64,000 nucleotides of DNA from Sarocladium kiliense (lineage: Eukaryota; Ascomycota; Sordariomycetes; Hypocreales; Sarocladiaceae), in NCBI GenBank assembly GCA_030734395.1, contig JAUZTG010000020.1, positions 1,798,001 to 1,862,000 of the forward strand, written 5' to 3'. The translations under genes were made by a program, and so were the position numbers. The notes under the pieces were generated by a model that was not told the origin of the DNA, did not search any database, and saw nothing but the letters and a program-made list of their open reading frames with translations. Positions within the stretch are counted from its first letter, which is position 1. The number at the start of each line of letters is the position of its first letter. Of this stretch, positions 33,120 to 44,886 are shown one piece after another.

Positions 33120-35766
33120 ATGTCTGCTGCGAAACCTGCTCTAGAGGTCTCGTCTGTGGACGAGACCAGTTCACCTTCGGATCGAGATAGCCGTCAGTCC
33201 AAAGATAGAGTTGACAAAAAGGATGCCACGGATCTGCATCCTCCTGGTCCGCATGACCTTGCGACTCGGGAAACGATCAGGATGGAGGCAGCAATGGGTG
33301 ACGCGATCTTGCGCTTCCTCAGAATTCGAAAGGGACCCAAGGGGGATGAATACGACCTAGATGCTGTTGCCACTCAGCCAAGTATTTGGGATTCGGACAA
33401 CATTGAAGAGTACAAGCAGCTCTACATACATCCAAAGTGGGAGAACGCATCGGCCTTCGACCCTAGCTTACGATGGACGTTCAGAGAAGAAAACCAGGTA
33501 CGACGAAAGGTTGATTGGAAAATCATGGTAAGCTTCAAGCTCTATGTCCGTCCGACCGCATTTGCATACTTACGCCCACTCTAGGTTTGGGTTTGTGTTA
33601 TGTTTGCCGCTCTGAACATCGACCGCGGAAATATCAGCAATGCAGTTTCAGACAACATGCTTGATGACCTGGGGTTGAGTCAGGTTGACTATGTAAGCAT
33701 ATTATACCATTCTCACGGGTTTGTGCGCGCGACCTAACGTGGAGATTTATTCTAGAATATTGGCCAGACTATCGCTCGGCTTGGCTTCCTCGTCGCAGAA
33801 CTCCCGTCTCAACTTATCTCGAAGCGGTTTGTGACACCATTCATAACCTGAGCTTGGGATAAGTCGCTCTAACGTGGCGATAGCATTGGTCCAGATATAT
33901 GGATTCCTATCCAAATTTGCATCTTCAGTGCGATTTCTGGCCTGCAATTCTTTCTCAACGGCTCGGCGTCGTTCTACGCCTGCAGATATTTGATGTAAGT
34001 CGTCAAGAGCGCCTTCGATCTTACAAGCATGTACCTAATCCGGTCCACTCGCGCAGTGCCACCTTTCAAGGCGGGTTTATTCCGTAAGTTGTAATTAATC
34101 GATGCGCGATTTGAGTTCATGACTAACAGTAAGGTGAAGGGACACCATTCTATATCTTAGTTACTGGTACACTGGTACAAGAGTGAGCTCAAGAAACAAT
34201 AAAGTCAAAACACGGACTGGTCTTGCTAACTCATATAGCTTCCGATTCGTCTTTGTTGGTTCTGGATGTCCTCGAAACTAGGTGCGTGCTCTGATCGCTT
34301 GAGGCCCAGGAAACGCGCTAATGGTCCTGTGTCGTCAGTTGATATCGGCGTCGGCTTTGCTGCCGTCGGGCTCCTATCCATGCGAGGTGTTCTAGGATAT
34401 GCAGGCTGGCGATGGCTGTTCCTCATCGAGTAGGACTTCTCCGCCTATGCCCCGATTGTTGACCTTATGCTTACATATACACTTTCCAGAGGCGCATTTA
34501 CTTGTAAGCCAGTAACTCGGGATGGTGCAAAGGTATTTGTTTCTGATAATGGTTGTAGTCTTGATTGGACTCGCATCATTCTTCTTGATGCCTCAATCTC
34601 CCGCAAGGACGAAGAGTAAATGGTTCCCCAAGGGGTACTTCACCGAGAGGGAGGAGAAGATTATTGTAAACTCAGGTAAGTCATCACCCAAAGCTGCCGA
34701 GAAGGGAACGAACTAACCTTGTTCACAACTATAGTCATCCGTGACGACCCGCAGAAGGCTGGAATGCATAACCGACAAGGCCTTACTGTTGGGCAGATAT
34801 GGAAGTGCGCAAAAGACTACACAATGTGGCCTCTTTATCTTCTCGGCTTACTGTTCGGTTTACCCAAGTATCCTGTCGGACAGTATCTCACACTGTCTTT
34901 CAGGGCCCTCGGGTTCAACGTTATCGAAACCAATTTGCTTGCAATTCCCGAGACCGTTGGCGGGTCTATTACTATGCTACTAATCACGGCCTTTAGCGAG
35001 CTTGTCAGCAACAGAGGCTTTGTCTCCATGGCGCAAGATGCGTGGCTGCTCCCATGCTTCATAGCCCTGATCACATTGCCGGATCCGATTGGCGCTTGGG
35101 CATATTTTGCAATTGCAACAGTCTTACTATCGGCACCTTAGTGAGTTTGTAGAGTCATCAACGAGAGGAGCCTGCCGTCTGACACTACCAGCACTCATCC
35201 TATCCAAGTTGCATGGACCAGCAGGAATGCTGGATCTGTTCAGAACAGGACTGTCTCTGCTGCGTGAGTTTGACATCTTGGGCGTGAACCAGCCAAGTCA
35301 TATACTAATTTCTCCGACAGGCTATACAACATGGCGGTGCAAGTCAGCGGTATGATAGGTGCCAATAGTAAGCATGCATATGCCTTTGTCACCGACCACG
35401 TGCTAATCGAGGTAGTCTACCAACCTTCAGATTCGCCACGCTACTTCAAGGCCAACAAGGGCCTCTTGGTCATTTGCTTCTGGATGTGTGTAAGTAAAGA
35501 GTGCTAGTCCCGATCTGATAGCACTCAAGAGGACTGATCTTCGACAAGTTCGTTCAATATCCGGGCACTTACTTCTTCTACCGTTGGAGGAACAAGTCCA
35601 AGGCCAAGATCTGGGATGCGATGACCCCAGAGGAACAGCATCAATATCGTACAACAACTACAGATGAAGGCAACAAGCGGTGAGTCCCACTCATGCGACA
35701 GATCTGATCTACTGTGTCTGGAGCTGATTTCTTTCTATCAGCCTTGACTTCCGCTACGCGACTTAA
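33120..35766 (+). CDS. MFS transporter, allantoate/pantothenate permease-like, 16 exons
   Basis: Exons 33120..33527, 33585..33692, 33756..33826, 33884..33994, 34057..34083, 34140..34182, 34239..34281, 34339..34429, 34490..34503, 34559..34675, 34735..35140, 35192..35263, 35321..35367, 35416..35489, 35549..35679 and 35742..35766 sum to 1788 nt, giving 595 aa with no internal stop. A long cytosolic N-terminus precedes TM1 (VWVCVMFAALNIDRGNISNA), the family signature. ATFQGGFIPDTILYLSYWY marks TM4 and the following loop. It resembles the Seo1/Liz1/Dal5-type anion symporters; substrate unknown. One exon is only 14 nt. The intron before 34140 has two earlier AG dinucleotides, so alternative acceptors are possible there. 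It neighbours the FMN oxidase and the TauD-type dioxygenase, suggesting uptake of their substrate. Confidence 0.9.
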
Positions 35767-36249
35767 GAAGTGTGCACGCCACAAGGCCGAGACGCCACCA
35801 AATGCTCCATGAGTTTGTGTCGGCGAATCAAGACGTCAAGCGACGGCAGTTCTTTCGGAAGCAATCTAGCTGGCAAGAAATAGATAACAAGCACCCCTAC
35901 AGCCGTTCTAAGGGCCGAATAACTCGAAATTCTCCAATACCACGTGATTGATGCTTTGATAGCCTCCGTTGAAGTTAGGCGATGCTCCACTCAAGTAACA
36001 ATTGACTCAGAATCAAGAAGACCAAACGTTCCTCTGCAATACCATATGATTCCGTCATTGCTTTTGGCAATAACATGTTCCTCAGGATCTCCCTGCGTTC
36101 ATAATTGCGAGACTAGATGGAGCTTAGGTTGAATCATGGGGCAAAAAGCGAAGAGATGATTTAAGCCAATTTCAGGGCAAGCATATTCTTGCCAATTTGC
36201 CAACTAAACTATGTAGTTCCGTGTTATCTTACTATCCGCTGTGAGTCAA
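35767..36249. other. Intergenic between convergent genes
   Basis: About 480 bp of moderately AT-rich 3' flank between the MFS and TauD-type genes. One TTCCGTGT word is at 36217-36224, outside any expected promoter. No gene seen. Confidence 0.5.
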
Positions 36250-37529
36250 TCAAGCCTTGAAAGGCGTCTCATAGGGTCGTTCAGCTTGGGGGGTGATCCT
36301 GGCCAGGTGCCTCCGTTCGCCACTCTTCCAGTCCGCCAACCCAGAATGCTGCGTAACACGGTTGTCCCAAACCACAACAGTGTCCTTCTCCCACTTCACG
36401 CGCGCGTGAAAGTCTGCCCCATAGGCGAGATGATCATATAGGAACTTCAAAATCGCCTCAGACTCTTCCTTCTTCAGACCGACGATTTCGCGAGTAACTG
36501 GCATGTCTCAGTTAGCTCAGCCATCCCGCAGACTCCGTCCTGGCAAGAAGATGAACTTGGGCAGGTCTCCTTCAAAACTTACATTGGGGATTGGCATAGA
36601 TTGCCTTCTCTCCGGTGACGGGATGGGTCCTGACGATGGGATGTTCATTCAGTACGGGCTCCCTTCTAAGGATGCCTCCGCGGTTGACAGAGGCTTGAGC
36701 CTGCTCGACGGCGGAGTGGACAGCCTTGAGTCCATGAAGCCTCTCCTGGAACAGTGGGCTCAATCTATTATAAGCCTCGACGGCATTGGCGAAGAGAGTG
36801 TCGCCACCTGTGGAGGGCAGATCAAGGATGTAGAGAAAAGTCGTACCGGGTGGCTGCTCTTCATATGATACATCAGAGTGCCAGCCCACCGAAGAGACTC
36901 GGTTGGCGAAGACCCTCTCATAGGTATTATCACCCGCACTGCGGTGCACAAGATGTATTTCTGGGAAACCTTCAGGAGCTCCAGAAGCGGGATGGATATG
37001 GTGACGGCCGAAGAATTCTCCAAATTTGAGGGCATCGGGGATAGGCAGCTTCGCAAAGTCCTGGTCGCGGAAGGCGACAACCTTCCGCTCAGCCACGAGG
37101 CGCGCGAGCTCAGATTTTCCAGCGTCCGTAAGGGTGCTCAGCTGGATGCCGCGGACCTCGGATCCAGTGCTGGGCGTAAGATGCGAGATTTTGACACCGT
37201 CTCTGAGGAGCTCGGGGTAGTTTGGATCGGCTTCAATACCGTGATCCGTGTGAGCGAAGGGCTGCAGCGGAGGATACTTTTGTTCCGGATCCCATGTCGG
37301 CAGATAGTTTTGGTACTTTAAGTGACATATCAGACATAGTTGTTCTCTTTTACGGGAGAGTGATGCTTGAAATGGTGCATACCGTGGCGGGAGCAAAGTC
37401 ACCAGTGCCTTGTGTCTCTGCCTCTTTACTAAACCGCCTGTTCCCGATTTGTTTGTAGTCATTCAGACTCACAACAGCCTTGGGAGTCGGCTGCTCAATT
37501 GTAGTAGTTTCAACAGCGGAAGGAGCCAT
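36250..37529 (-). CDS. TauD/TfdA-type Fe(II)/2-oxoglutarate dioxygenase
   Basis: Three exons, complement(36250..36497, 36583..37315, 37383..37529), sum to 1128 nt, giving 375 aa. The first intron (gtatgc...cttaaag) joins TGDFAPAT to YQNYLPTWDPEQKYPPLQPF, the usual start of fungal sulfonate/alpha-ketoglutarate dioxygenases. The metal facial triad is visible: H195-x-D197 (GWHSD) and H344 (NRVTQHS). R360 (HLARITP) fits the 2-oxoglutarate arginine. The family hydroxylates sulfonates (releasing sulfite), aryloxy acids or related compounds with 2-oxoglutarate and O2; substrate unknown. An upstream in-frame ATG at 37577 would add 16 residues; I prefer 37529 (MAPSAVE). Its neighbours, permeases and a 2-hydroxy-acid oxidase, suggest a scavenging pathway. 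Confidence 0.92.
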
Positions 37530-39049
37530 GTTGCTATCCAATGGAATGGGGCGTAGACTGTGGTATATGACAGGCAAAAGTGATTACAATGGAGCTGTTC
37601 TTGATGAAGAGTTGCGTAGGCGCTGTGTGTGATCGACCAAGTCGGCATCTGCAAGCAACCCCAGGTTCTTTATCATGTCAATGGCCTTGCTTCATTTAAC
37701 CCCTCCTACTCCGATGTCGCGCTGAATGTCTGAAGAGATATTGGTCATCTTCTGTGCACGGATGGCGTGCGCCATCAGCTCAAGCACGTGGCGCGAGGAT
37801 CATTCCCAAGTCTGTTCGTCCCCGCTCCAAGCCGTTGCAGTTTCTCCTCAAATCTGCCTGTTTAGTACAAGATGAAGATAAGGCGGGTTCATGTTGGGAT
37901 GATGGGGGGTCGCGTGGGCGGAATCCGGGGTTGTAGCATCTCTCTGCTGGATCACGCCATACCACCTCTCCGTAGACAGTCAACTGTACTATTGATGTCG
38001 GTGGAATACAAGAGACCAATGATTAAGAAGGGCAGCATCCCAGTCGCAAATGAACGTATTCTTCCTATTACTTAGCTTGCTTTGACGTGCGTCTCGGCTA
38101 AGGTGGTCTTGTGCTCTTCAAACCAAAAGCAGCGATGGATGATATAAGCCCAGATGCTCAACTGGGATGACTGACCCGAGAGATGGGAACTTCACCTGCC
38201 TCCACAATCCAAATCAACGGTTAGGATAAACAAAAGTATCATGCTGTCATTTGACGATGCTGCCAAGCAGCACTGCATCAAAGGTCCGGCTGCCTTTGGA
38301 ACCGATTGTGTCCTGTCAGCATATCTAACCTCTTGGTTGTGATTGCTACGTGCTTGAGATCCTTCCACAGCTAGCTATGCGCTGTATCAACTCTACGAGA
38401 TGACTCTCTTCCACTTGCTATCGAATGAAGAGCATTGGGCTGGACCTGGAATCGTAAAACCGGCTCCCAACGTTCCCGCAGCGCCGTGGTGAAACTTGCG
38501 AGTGGTGTCATCCGCAAAGTTGCTCATGAGGGTTATGAACTTTGCAACTGGCAACAACATGTGCTTGAGAAATATCAAGACAAAGAAAAATCCACTGCCA
38601 GACTATGCGCGGTTAGATTGAACCCAGGTTGCTTCAGTGTTGCAGAAGTGTTGAGAACGTGTTGGGTGTAGGGTGGGTAAGATACCTCGGGTTGACGGCG
38701 GGCCTGGGGTAAAGCGTCATCATGTCAACTGTGTCTCGATGATCGACCCAGCGTTAAGCTTTCCTCCACCCAATACCGAGCACGCCGTTTCAACCTACCT
38801 ACGTTGTTCCTGCCTATCTTTTTGATCTGGCTGGCTTTGTCACTCACACTATTTCCAGACGTCTCTCCATACAGCGCCTCCCAACTTTTCCGTGACTCTG
38901 ACAACCACGCACCGACAGAGTGGCCTCAACCTCATCAACGCCGAACCCAGTCAGCTTCTTCAGACAAGCATCGCATGCGACGCCGATAACCGGAATACCT
39001 TTGGAGGTGCTTGCGTTGCACAAGCGAGGAGTGAGAGGAGCGACCGATC
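37530..39049. other. Divergent intergenic region
   Basis: 1.5 kb between the TauD-type gene and the UBX2-like gene. Open frames near 38435 and 38892 have no domain or continuity. From about 38700 it is probably the UBX2-like promoter and leader. No gene supported. Confidence 0.5.
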
Positions 39050-40646
39050 ATGGCCGACGTCGACATGGACCAGCTGTCCTCAACGCAGCAGGAGGCCCTG
39101 CAGCAGTACATCGCCGTCACAGACCAGGACATCAAGGATGCAGTGCCACTGCTCGAAAGGTCTCAATGGAATGTCCAGGTAAGCCTATATCACTATGGCC
39201 TCTCTGTTGCGTAGCTTGCTCACTCAATTTTGACACCATCAGATCGCTATTGCCAAGTTCTTCGACGGCGAGGGACCCGACCCTGTCGCTGAAGCAATGG
39301 CCGCCCAAGAGATCCCGAGAATCGCCGCCCACCACGAGAATCTCCAAGAAAGCCTGCTCGCGGGTGGTCGATCGAGTACGAGTAGCCGCAGACCACAGAC
39401 CGATCCCGCGCCGCGAATCGTACCGAGCCAGCCGGTCACACATGGAGCACCGTGGTTCCTTTCCATCGTCCTCATGCCGTTCACATTCGGTTGGCGATTA
39501 GCGTCTGGTCTTTTCCGCAGCTGCCTTTACATCTTCTCATTTCTACCAGCCCCGCTGAGGTCGAGAGCAGTAACGAGCGGGTTGAGGAGCACCAATGGAA
39601 GGCGCATGTTGATGCCTAGAGATACGGCAGCCCGGTTCAGGCGAGAGTTTGATGAGGAGTACGGCGTCAACGAGCTGCCGTTCTATGAGGGAGGAATTGC
39701 TCAAGCGCATGATCTTGCTAAGAAGGAGGTCAAGTTCATGCTTGTTGTCCTCATGTCGCCCGAGCATGATGATACCGAGTCATTCGTCAAGGAGACACTT
39801 CTGGCGCCGGAAGTTGTGCAGTTCTTGAAAGAGCCATCCAACAATATCATTCTCTGGGGTGGAAACATCCTGGATTCAGAGGCGTACCAGGTCGCTGCCG
39901 AGTACAACTGCACCAAATTTCCCTTCTCAGCCCTCGTCTGCCTCACACCGAAGGAGGGCAGTACCCGCATGGGAATCGTCAAGCGACTTGTCGGACCCAT
40001 GCCTGCAGCCACCTACGTCTCAGAGCTTCACAGCGCCATCGAGAAGTATGGCGCTGAGCTTGCAGGCGTGCGAGCCGAGCGCACGGCTCAGGAGTTTGCT
40101 CGCAACCTCCGCAACGAGCAAGACTCTGCATATGAGAGATCACTAGCGATGGACCGAGAACGCACGCGGAAGAAGAATGAGGCGGCAGCCGCGGCAGCAG
40201 CAGCAGAGAAGCGAGCTCAGGAGGAAGCAGAGGCAGCGGCTCGGTTGGCGGAGAAGAAGGAGCAGTGGAGGGCATGGCGAGCTACAACAATCAGGCCGGA
40301 ACCACCAGCTTCTGACAAACAGGTGACACGCGTCGCACTGATGATGCCCCAGAAGACTGGGGCTGGCAGGGTGGTTAGACGATTCCCCCAGGATGCGCCC
40401 GTAGAGGAGCTATATGCCTTTGTGGAGTGCTACGAGAATATCAACACGGAGGCAGATGGCGCTGCGTCGGAACCGGTGGATTACGAGCACAAGTACACGT
40501 TCAAGATCGTGTCGACGCTGCCCAAAGAAGTGTATGAACCCAGCCAGACGGCTACGATAGGGGAGACCATCGGAAGGTCTGGGAACCTTATTGTGGAAGA
40601 GATAGTAGAGGATGAAGTGGAGGAAGGGGATATAGAGGAAGAATGA
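39050..40646 (+). CDS. UBX2: UBX2/FAF2-like ER-membrane UBX protein
   Basis: Two exons, 39050..39178 and 39243..40646, sum to 1533 nt, giving 510 aa. N-terminal UBA domain (about 5-50: EALQQYIAVTDQD ... PLLERSQWNVQIAIAKFFD). A hydrophobic hairpin at about 113-147 (PWFLSIVLMPFTFGW..CLYIFSFLPAP) anchors it in ER or lipid-droplet membrane. The UAS thioredoxin-like domain follows at about 200-310, then an Ala/Glu/Lys-rich coiled coil (about 330-385) and a UBX domain from about 403. This is the Ubx2/UBXD8 layout, an adaptor that recruits Cdc48/p97 for ER-associated degradation. The C-terminus is a strongly acidic tail (VEDEVEEGDIEEE). The order of domains supports the assignment; the symbol follows the yeast homologue. 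Confidence 0.9.
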
Positions 40647-41043
40647 TAATTAGACAACAGCGCAACTGGAAAGCTTGTCAAACCTCCTCACCTTCTGCCC
40701 CAGCTCGGATTTGAACTGGTGGAGACCATGTTTCCATTATGTGCCCTGGAGGCGATTGCTCAGGTTTGCTGCGATAGTGCCTTGAGCATGGAAAGTGACG
40801 TCCATATGCATAGAAGATGACGCGGCATAAACGATAAAATGCAGTGTGGTTTCTTGCTGCTGGGAGGCCTCCACAGATTGACTGAGTCGACTGCCAGCGG
40901 AGTTTGCGCGGCGTACGTGTGAACGACAAGTACAGAGCGTGATTACTGCATATCACTGTGGATGCCACAAAAGCAAGGTCGAAGTATTGCAATTGGCATC
41001 GCAAGGAATGGATTGACGACTAGTAAACGAATAGACTGCCACA
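40647..41043. other. Intergenic between convergent genes
   Basis: About 400 bp of 3' flank. A short stretch at about 40700-40730 resembles a tRNA T-arm but lacks the rest of a tRNA. No gene seen. Confidence 0.5.
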
Positions 41044-44000
41044 TTATTGCTGTTGCTTCTGCCACTCCAGGAACTGCTTAAACTGGGCTTCTTGAAGCAT
41101 CCCAGGTCCAGCCCCGCCGCTTCCGCCTTCGAGACCTCCCTTCTCTGAGGATTGCCCTTTGGCATCAGCCTTATTAGGTTTCTTCCCCCTCTGCTTCTTT
41201 CTCCCCGTTCTCGAATCTGTGTCTGTTTGATCACTATCGTTGTCGGATGACGAATCGCTGCCGAATACACTCCGCTCGTCTGCGGCGTCCGCGCTGCTCG
41301 AGTCGGAGTCATCCAGAGCAGGTACTTTCAACGATCGTGCAGTACTAAACAGTGTTTTCTGATCTGCCTTGAGCTCTTTACTCTTCGGCGAACGATGTGA
41401 AGTCGTCTCCATGCCGCTTCCCATGAACGTGTCGTCTCGCCACTTGTCCATCCTCGCAGCGTCTAATTCCGTGTTGCCGGTTGTGGCCGTTAGATACTCG
41501 TCAAACTTTTGAGAGCCAACGGCGACTATCTTGAACTGCCGCTTTCCAAGCTTAGGGATTGGATCGTCTGCTTCACGCATCGTACTGTCGTGTTCGACGA
41601 GAGCGATGGCGGTTTGAAAGGCGTTCCTAATTTGCCTATGGAGTAGTTAGTGTAAGAAATTCATCGACCCGTGAGGCGGGCCATTAGGCAATGCATCGTC
41701 ACATACCTCCCGTTCCAGGTATCGAGCTTGTGCTTCTCGAGATAGTCAAAGTGCTTTGCTGCAAATTGCAAGATTTCCTTCTCCTTGATCTTGAATTGGT
41801 AGCTGTTCTTGTCTTTTTGCTCCTTCTTGGTCCTATTGATAAACATCTGGTAGAGCTCAAGCGTCACCTCTCGACTGAGCTTAGGGTACCAAAGAGTCAT
41901 CTGGATACGGGACTTGAAGGCCAGGTCCATGACGCCCACACGATTCGTCGTCAGGAAGAGAATTCCACTGTAGTACTCGAGGCTTCGGAGGAAGACACTG
42001 GTGACTGCATTGTGCCGCAGATCAAGCTTAGTTCTCTTCGTCAGAAAGACGTCGGCCTCGTCTAATAGTAGGACACAGCCCCATTTCTGTGCGAATTGGA
42101 AGTGATGATGCAGGTTGCGCTCGACTTCAGCGGCTGTCTCACCAATATCGCCTGGTGTGATTGGATACAACGGCCGCTTCGTATTGTCCGCCACACACTC
42201 CGCTGTAGACGTCTTACCAACACCAGGCGGGCCATGCAGCAGTATAATCAAGCCCCGTCCCTTGCCAGCAACCAGCTCTAGAGCTGCTCCTACACTTTGA
42301 GCCTGTCCTGGTAGCACCTGGGCCTTACCAGCTTCGTGTGTTCTTACCAGAGCTTGCACAGCGGTCTTATGCTCCTCTGGAATCCTAAGATCATCGAAAA
42401 TGTTGGAGAAGATAACGGGTGAGAGATCAGACACGCTCAATGTAACCCACTGCCTGTGCCTCAGCACAAAGGCGTATACGTGCGGCTTGACCAGAACGTA
42501 ATGAGAGTCGGTGATCTCACTGAGGCTGAGAGACCGGAAAATATTGCCAGATTCCAAGATGAATGAGCTGCTGCGTATTCTTTCAAGCTCGCAATCATCA
42601 TGTAGCACATCGCTACCACAGCATCCAGGTGGTTGGTACCTATGGCCACAGTAGGGCCTTTCACTAACCTCCATGGTGTCGTTTTGAGTTAGGTGGCTCT
42701 CAGATATTTCGTCCTTTATCCTCCACTCTTCATTGCTTCGCAAGGCCAGTGTAAGATCCACGATGACCTGGGTGTCGAGATCCTGGGAAGGTTCGTCAAG
42801 AGTTCTCCCCTTGGCCATCATGTGACAGAAAGGTTTGCTTGTGATGTCAACATATGCTTTGCCCCTCTCATTGAACGTTGCGGTTAGCTGGTCGACCTCG
42901 GGATGCACTTTCAAAGGCATGTAAGGCAGATTGGACACCTTCTGTCTGCCGTAGAAGTGGCGGATATGGAAATGAGACAGAATGGGGACAAATGAGGTAC
43001 CTGTGCCGCTGATACTGTAACAATCGAGCACGAACCCATCTATGGGCCTATGCCCGTCAGGTCTCATATATACCTCTTCAAGTGGCTCTCGCCCACCAGC
43101 CACATTAAGGAGGCAGAATGCGTGCGTCATCTCATGGCGCTGAACAATGAGATCTCCAGGCTGGAATACGTGCCAGAGGTCCTGATACTCGATCTCGCAG
43201 TCCTGGCCAGCCCGAACGCAATTCCGGATTTCGGAAGCACGCTTGAGATCAACATCCATGAACTCGATCAGTAACCTGAGATCTTGCCTGAGATCTTCCG
43301 TTTCAAACAATGGGATTTCGCCTGTATTCTTTCGCATGGACAGCATGTTGGGCTTCTTGAACGAAACGGTGTCTCCATTAGTGCTGGCGGTCAGTCCTGC
43401 CTCGAACTCTCTTTGACCCTGCCTGATCTCGGCCTCTCGTAAGAAGAAGAGCTTATATGGCCATAGAAACACCGTAGGGGCCCATGCAGTGGCTGCTTCA
43501 TCTCGAAGATTGGCCTCCTCTAACTCGCTTCTTAGGTCGATACTCAGCGTCTCTTCAAGGAAATAGAGGAGCGCCCGCGAGCGAACTCGAAGTCTCTTTG
43601 GGTATGTGAGCGAATGTTTATCCAGAGCCGAACCCTGATTGCCATCAGACTCCGGGAGCTTGTGCTTAGCGCCTGTCATACGTTCCAGGGCGACTTCAAG
43701 AGCCGGCTGAACGTTGACTGGATTTAGGACGATGTCTCGAGTGAGAGTAAATTCGGTGCCGACGGAACGATGCAGGACGTGATTATACGCAGGGAACTTC
43801 CGCTTCACCTCGGTTTTCACCCAAGCCTGCTCCTTGTTGTACACAACGGCCTCGAGCTCTTGAACACTTTGCTCTAGCTGGAGTATCCGGGCGTGGCTTA
43901 GCTTCTCATGATACATCGCCTGCACCAAGCGCGTATCGAGCCGGTCAGCACGACGCTCCTTCTCAAGCCAGTCAAAGAATTCAGTCGTTCTGCCAAGCAG

Positions 44001-44297
44001 GTTATGGTGGTTGTATAAATAAGATGCGCCCCCAGGTACGGCAGGATCCTCTGACTTTGGAAGCGGCGGCAGCGTATCCTTCTTGTTTACTTCTTTGTCG
44101 CTTTGCTGACCCTCCCCAGCTCCAGAAGCCAGGGTTTGACTTTGGTCTTTGTAATCGGTGTCATCTTCGATGCTTTGGACATCGTGTGCCGACTTTTGAT
44201 CCGTCAATACCGGGACAGATTTGGATGAATCCCCACTGTACGGGGTTGTCGCCAAGCGGGGCTCCTCATCGTTGACAGAAGGCCTTGTGTGCACCAT
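41044..44297 (-). CDS. Large AAA ATPase with DUF7025-like N-terminal region
   Basis: Two exons, complement(41044..41635, 41707..44297), sum to 3183 nt, giving 1060 aa. The start is the ATG at 44297. Residues about 1-110 are charged and probably disordered, followed by a coiled-coil-like stretch (ILQLEQSVQELEAVVYNKEQ). The middle holds the beta-rich segments typical of fungal AAA proteins of the DUF7025 type (EYQDLWHVFQPGDLIVQR, VLDCYSISGTGT). The AAA core has Walker A GPPGVGKTST at about 686-695, Walker B LLLDEAD at about 740-747, and a second region of homology with TNRVGVMDLAFKSRI including the arginine finger. WNGRQIRNAFQTAIAL is the family C-terminal helix. The tail is Ser/Asp-rich, then Lys-rich, and ends in a Gln run. 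Function unknown. Confidence 0.92.
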
Positions 44298-44886
44298 CCT
44301 GAGCACCGTGAAGAGGCGTGATGATATGAGACGACTAGGAGAAAGAATGGCTGAAGCAGCAAGTCTGTTCTGTATTTCTAGGTATATCCCACTTCTCGCA
44401 ACCTTACTTTCTCCGCACGAGGCTCTGCCTTAATGGCCAGTAGCATTAACTTGTTAAGCGCGATGGGGCAGCAAGGGTCTACTTGCATGAAGAAGACGGC
44501 TGCCTAGTACCTACCATGCTGACCGCTACGTGTTATGCATCTGACGAATGATGGGTGACCATTCCCCTTGTAGGTCCAACGAACGTGCAGGCTTCAAAAC
44601 GGAAGAACCTACCGCTGGGCCGCATGTCAGCTCTTTGGGTTGGGAGCCGCATCTGATTTGTAGACTTCAGCGCGCGCGGGGTTATCTTCCGTTGTTACAT
44701 GCTCCGCAAGCTGGGCGGCCTCTAGATTCACTTGTCGCGTCGGTAAATTGCAAAAGCCCCGAAAGCCTACAAATGGTGATGTTCTTTTTCTGTTAAATTC
44801 TATTTCTAGTGATCCCGAATCCTTGTGATCAGCAGATCCGCACGTGTAGGTCCGTCCAGTCCGACCTTCACTTCCACCTTTTCCAG
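44298..44886. other. Shared divergent promoter region
   Basis: 589 bp between the start codons of the AAA ATPase and the NLR-like gene. No gene seen. Confidence 0.55.

Noticed and set aside
40690..40740. tRNA T-arm-like word (GTTCAAATCC on the minus strand)
   Set aside because: The stem does not pair, and no A-box or acceptor stem is found upstream.
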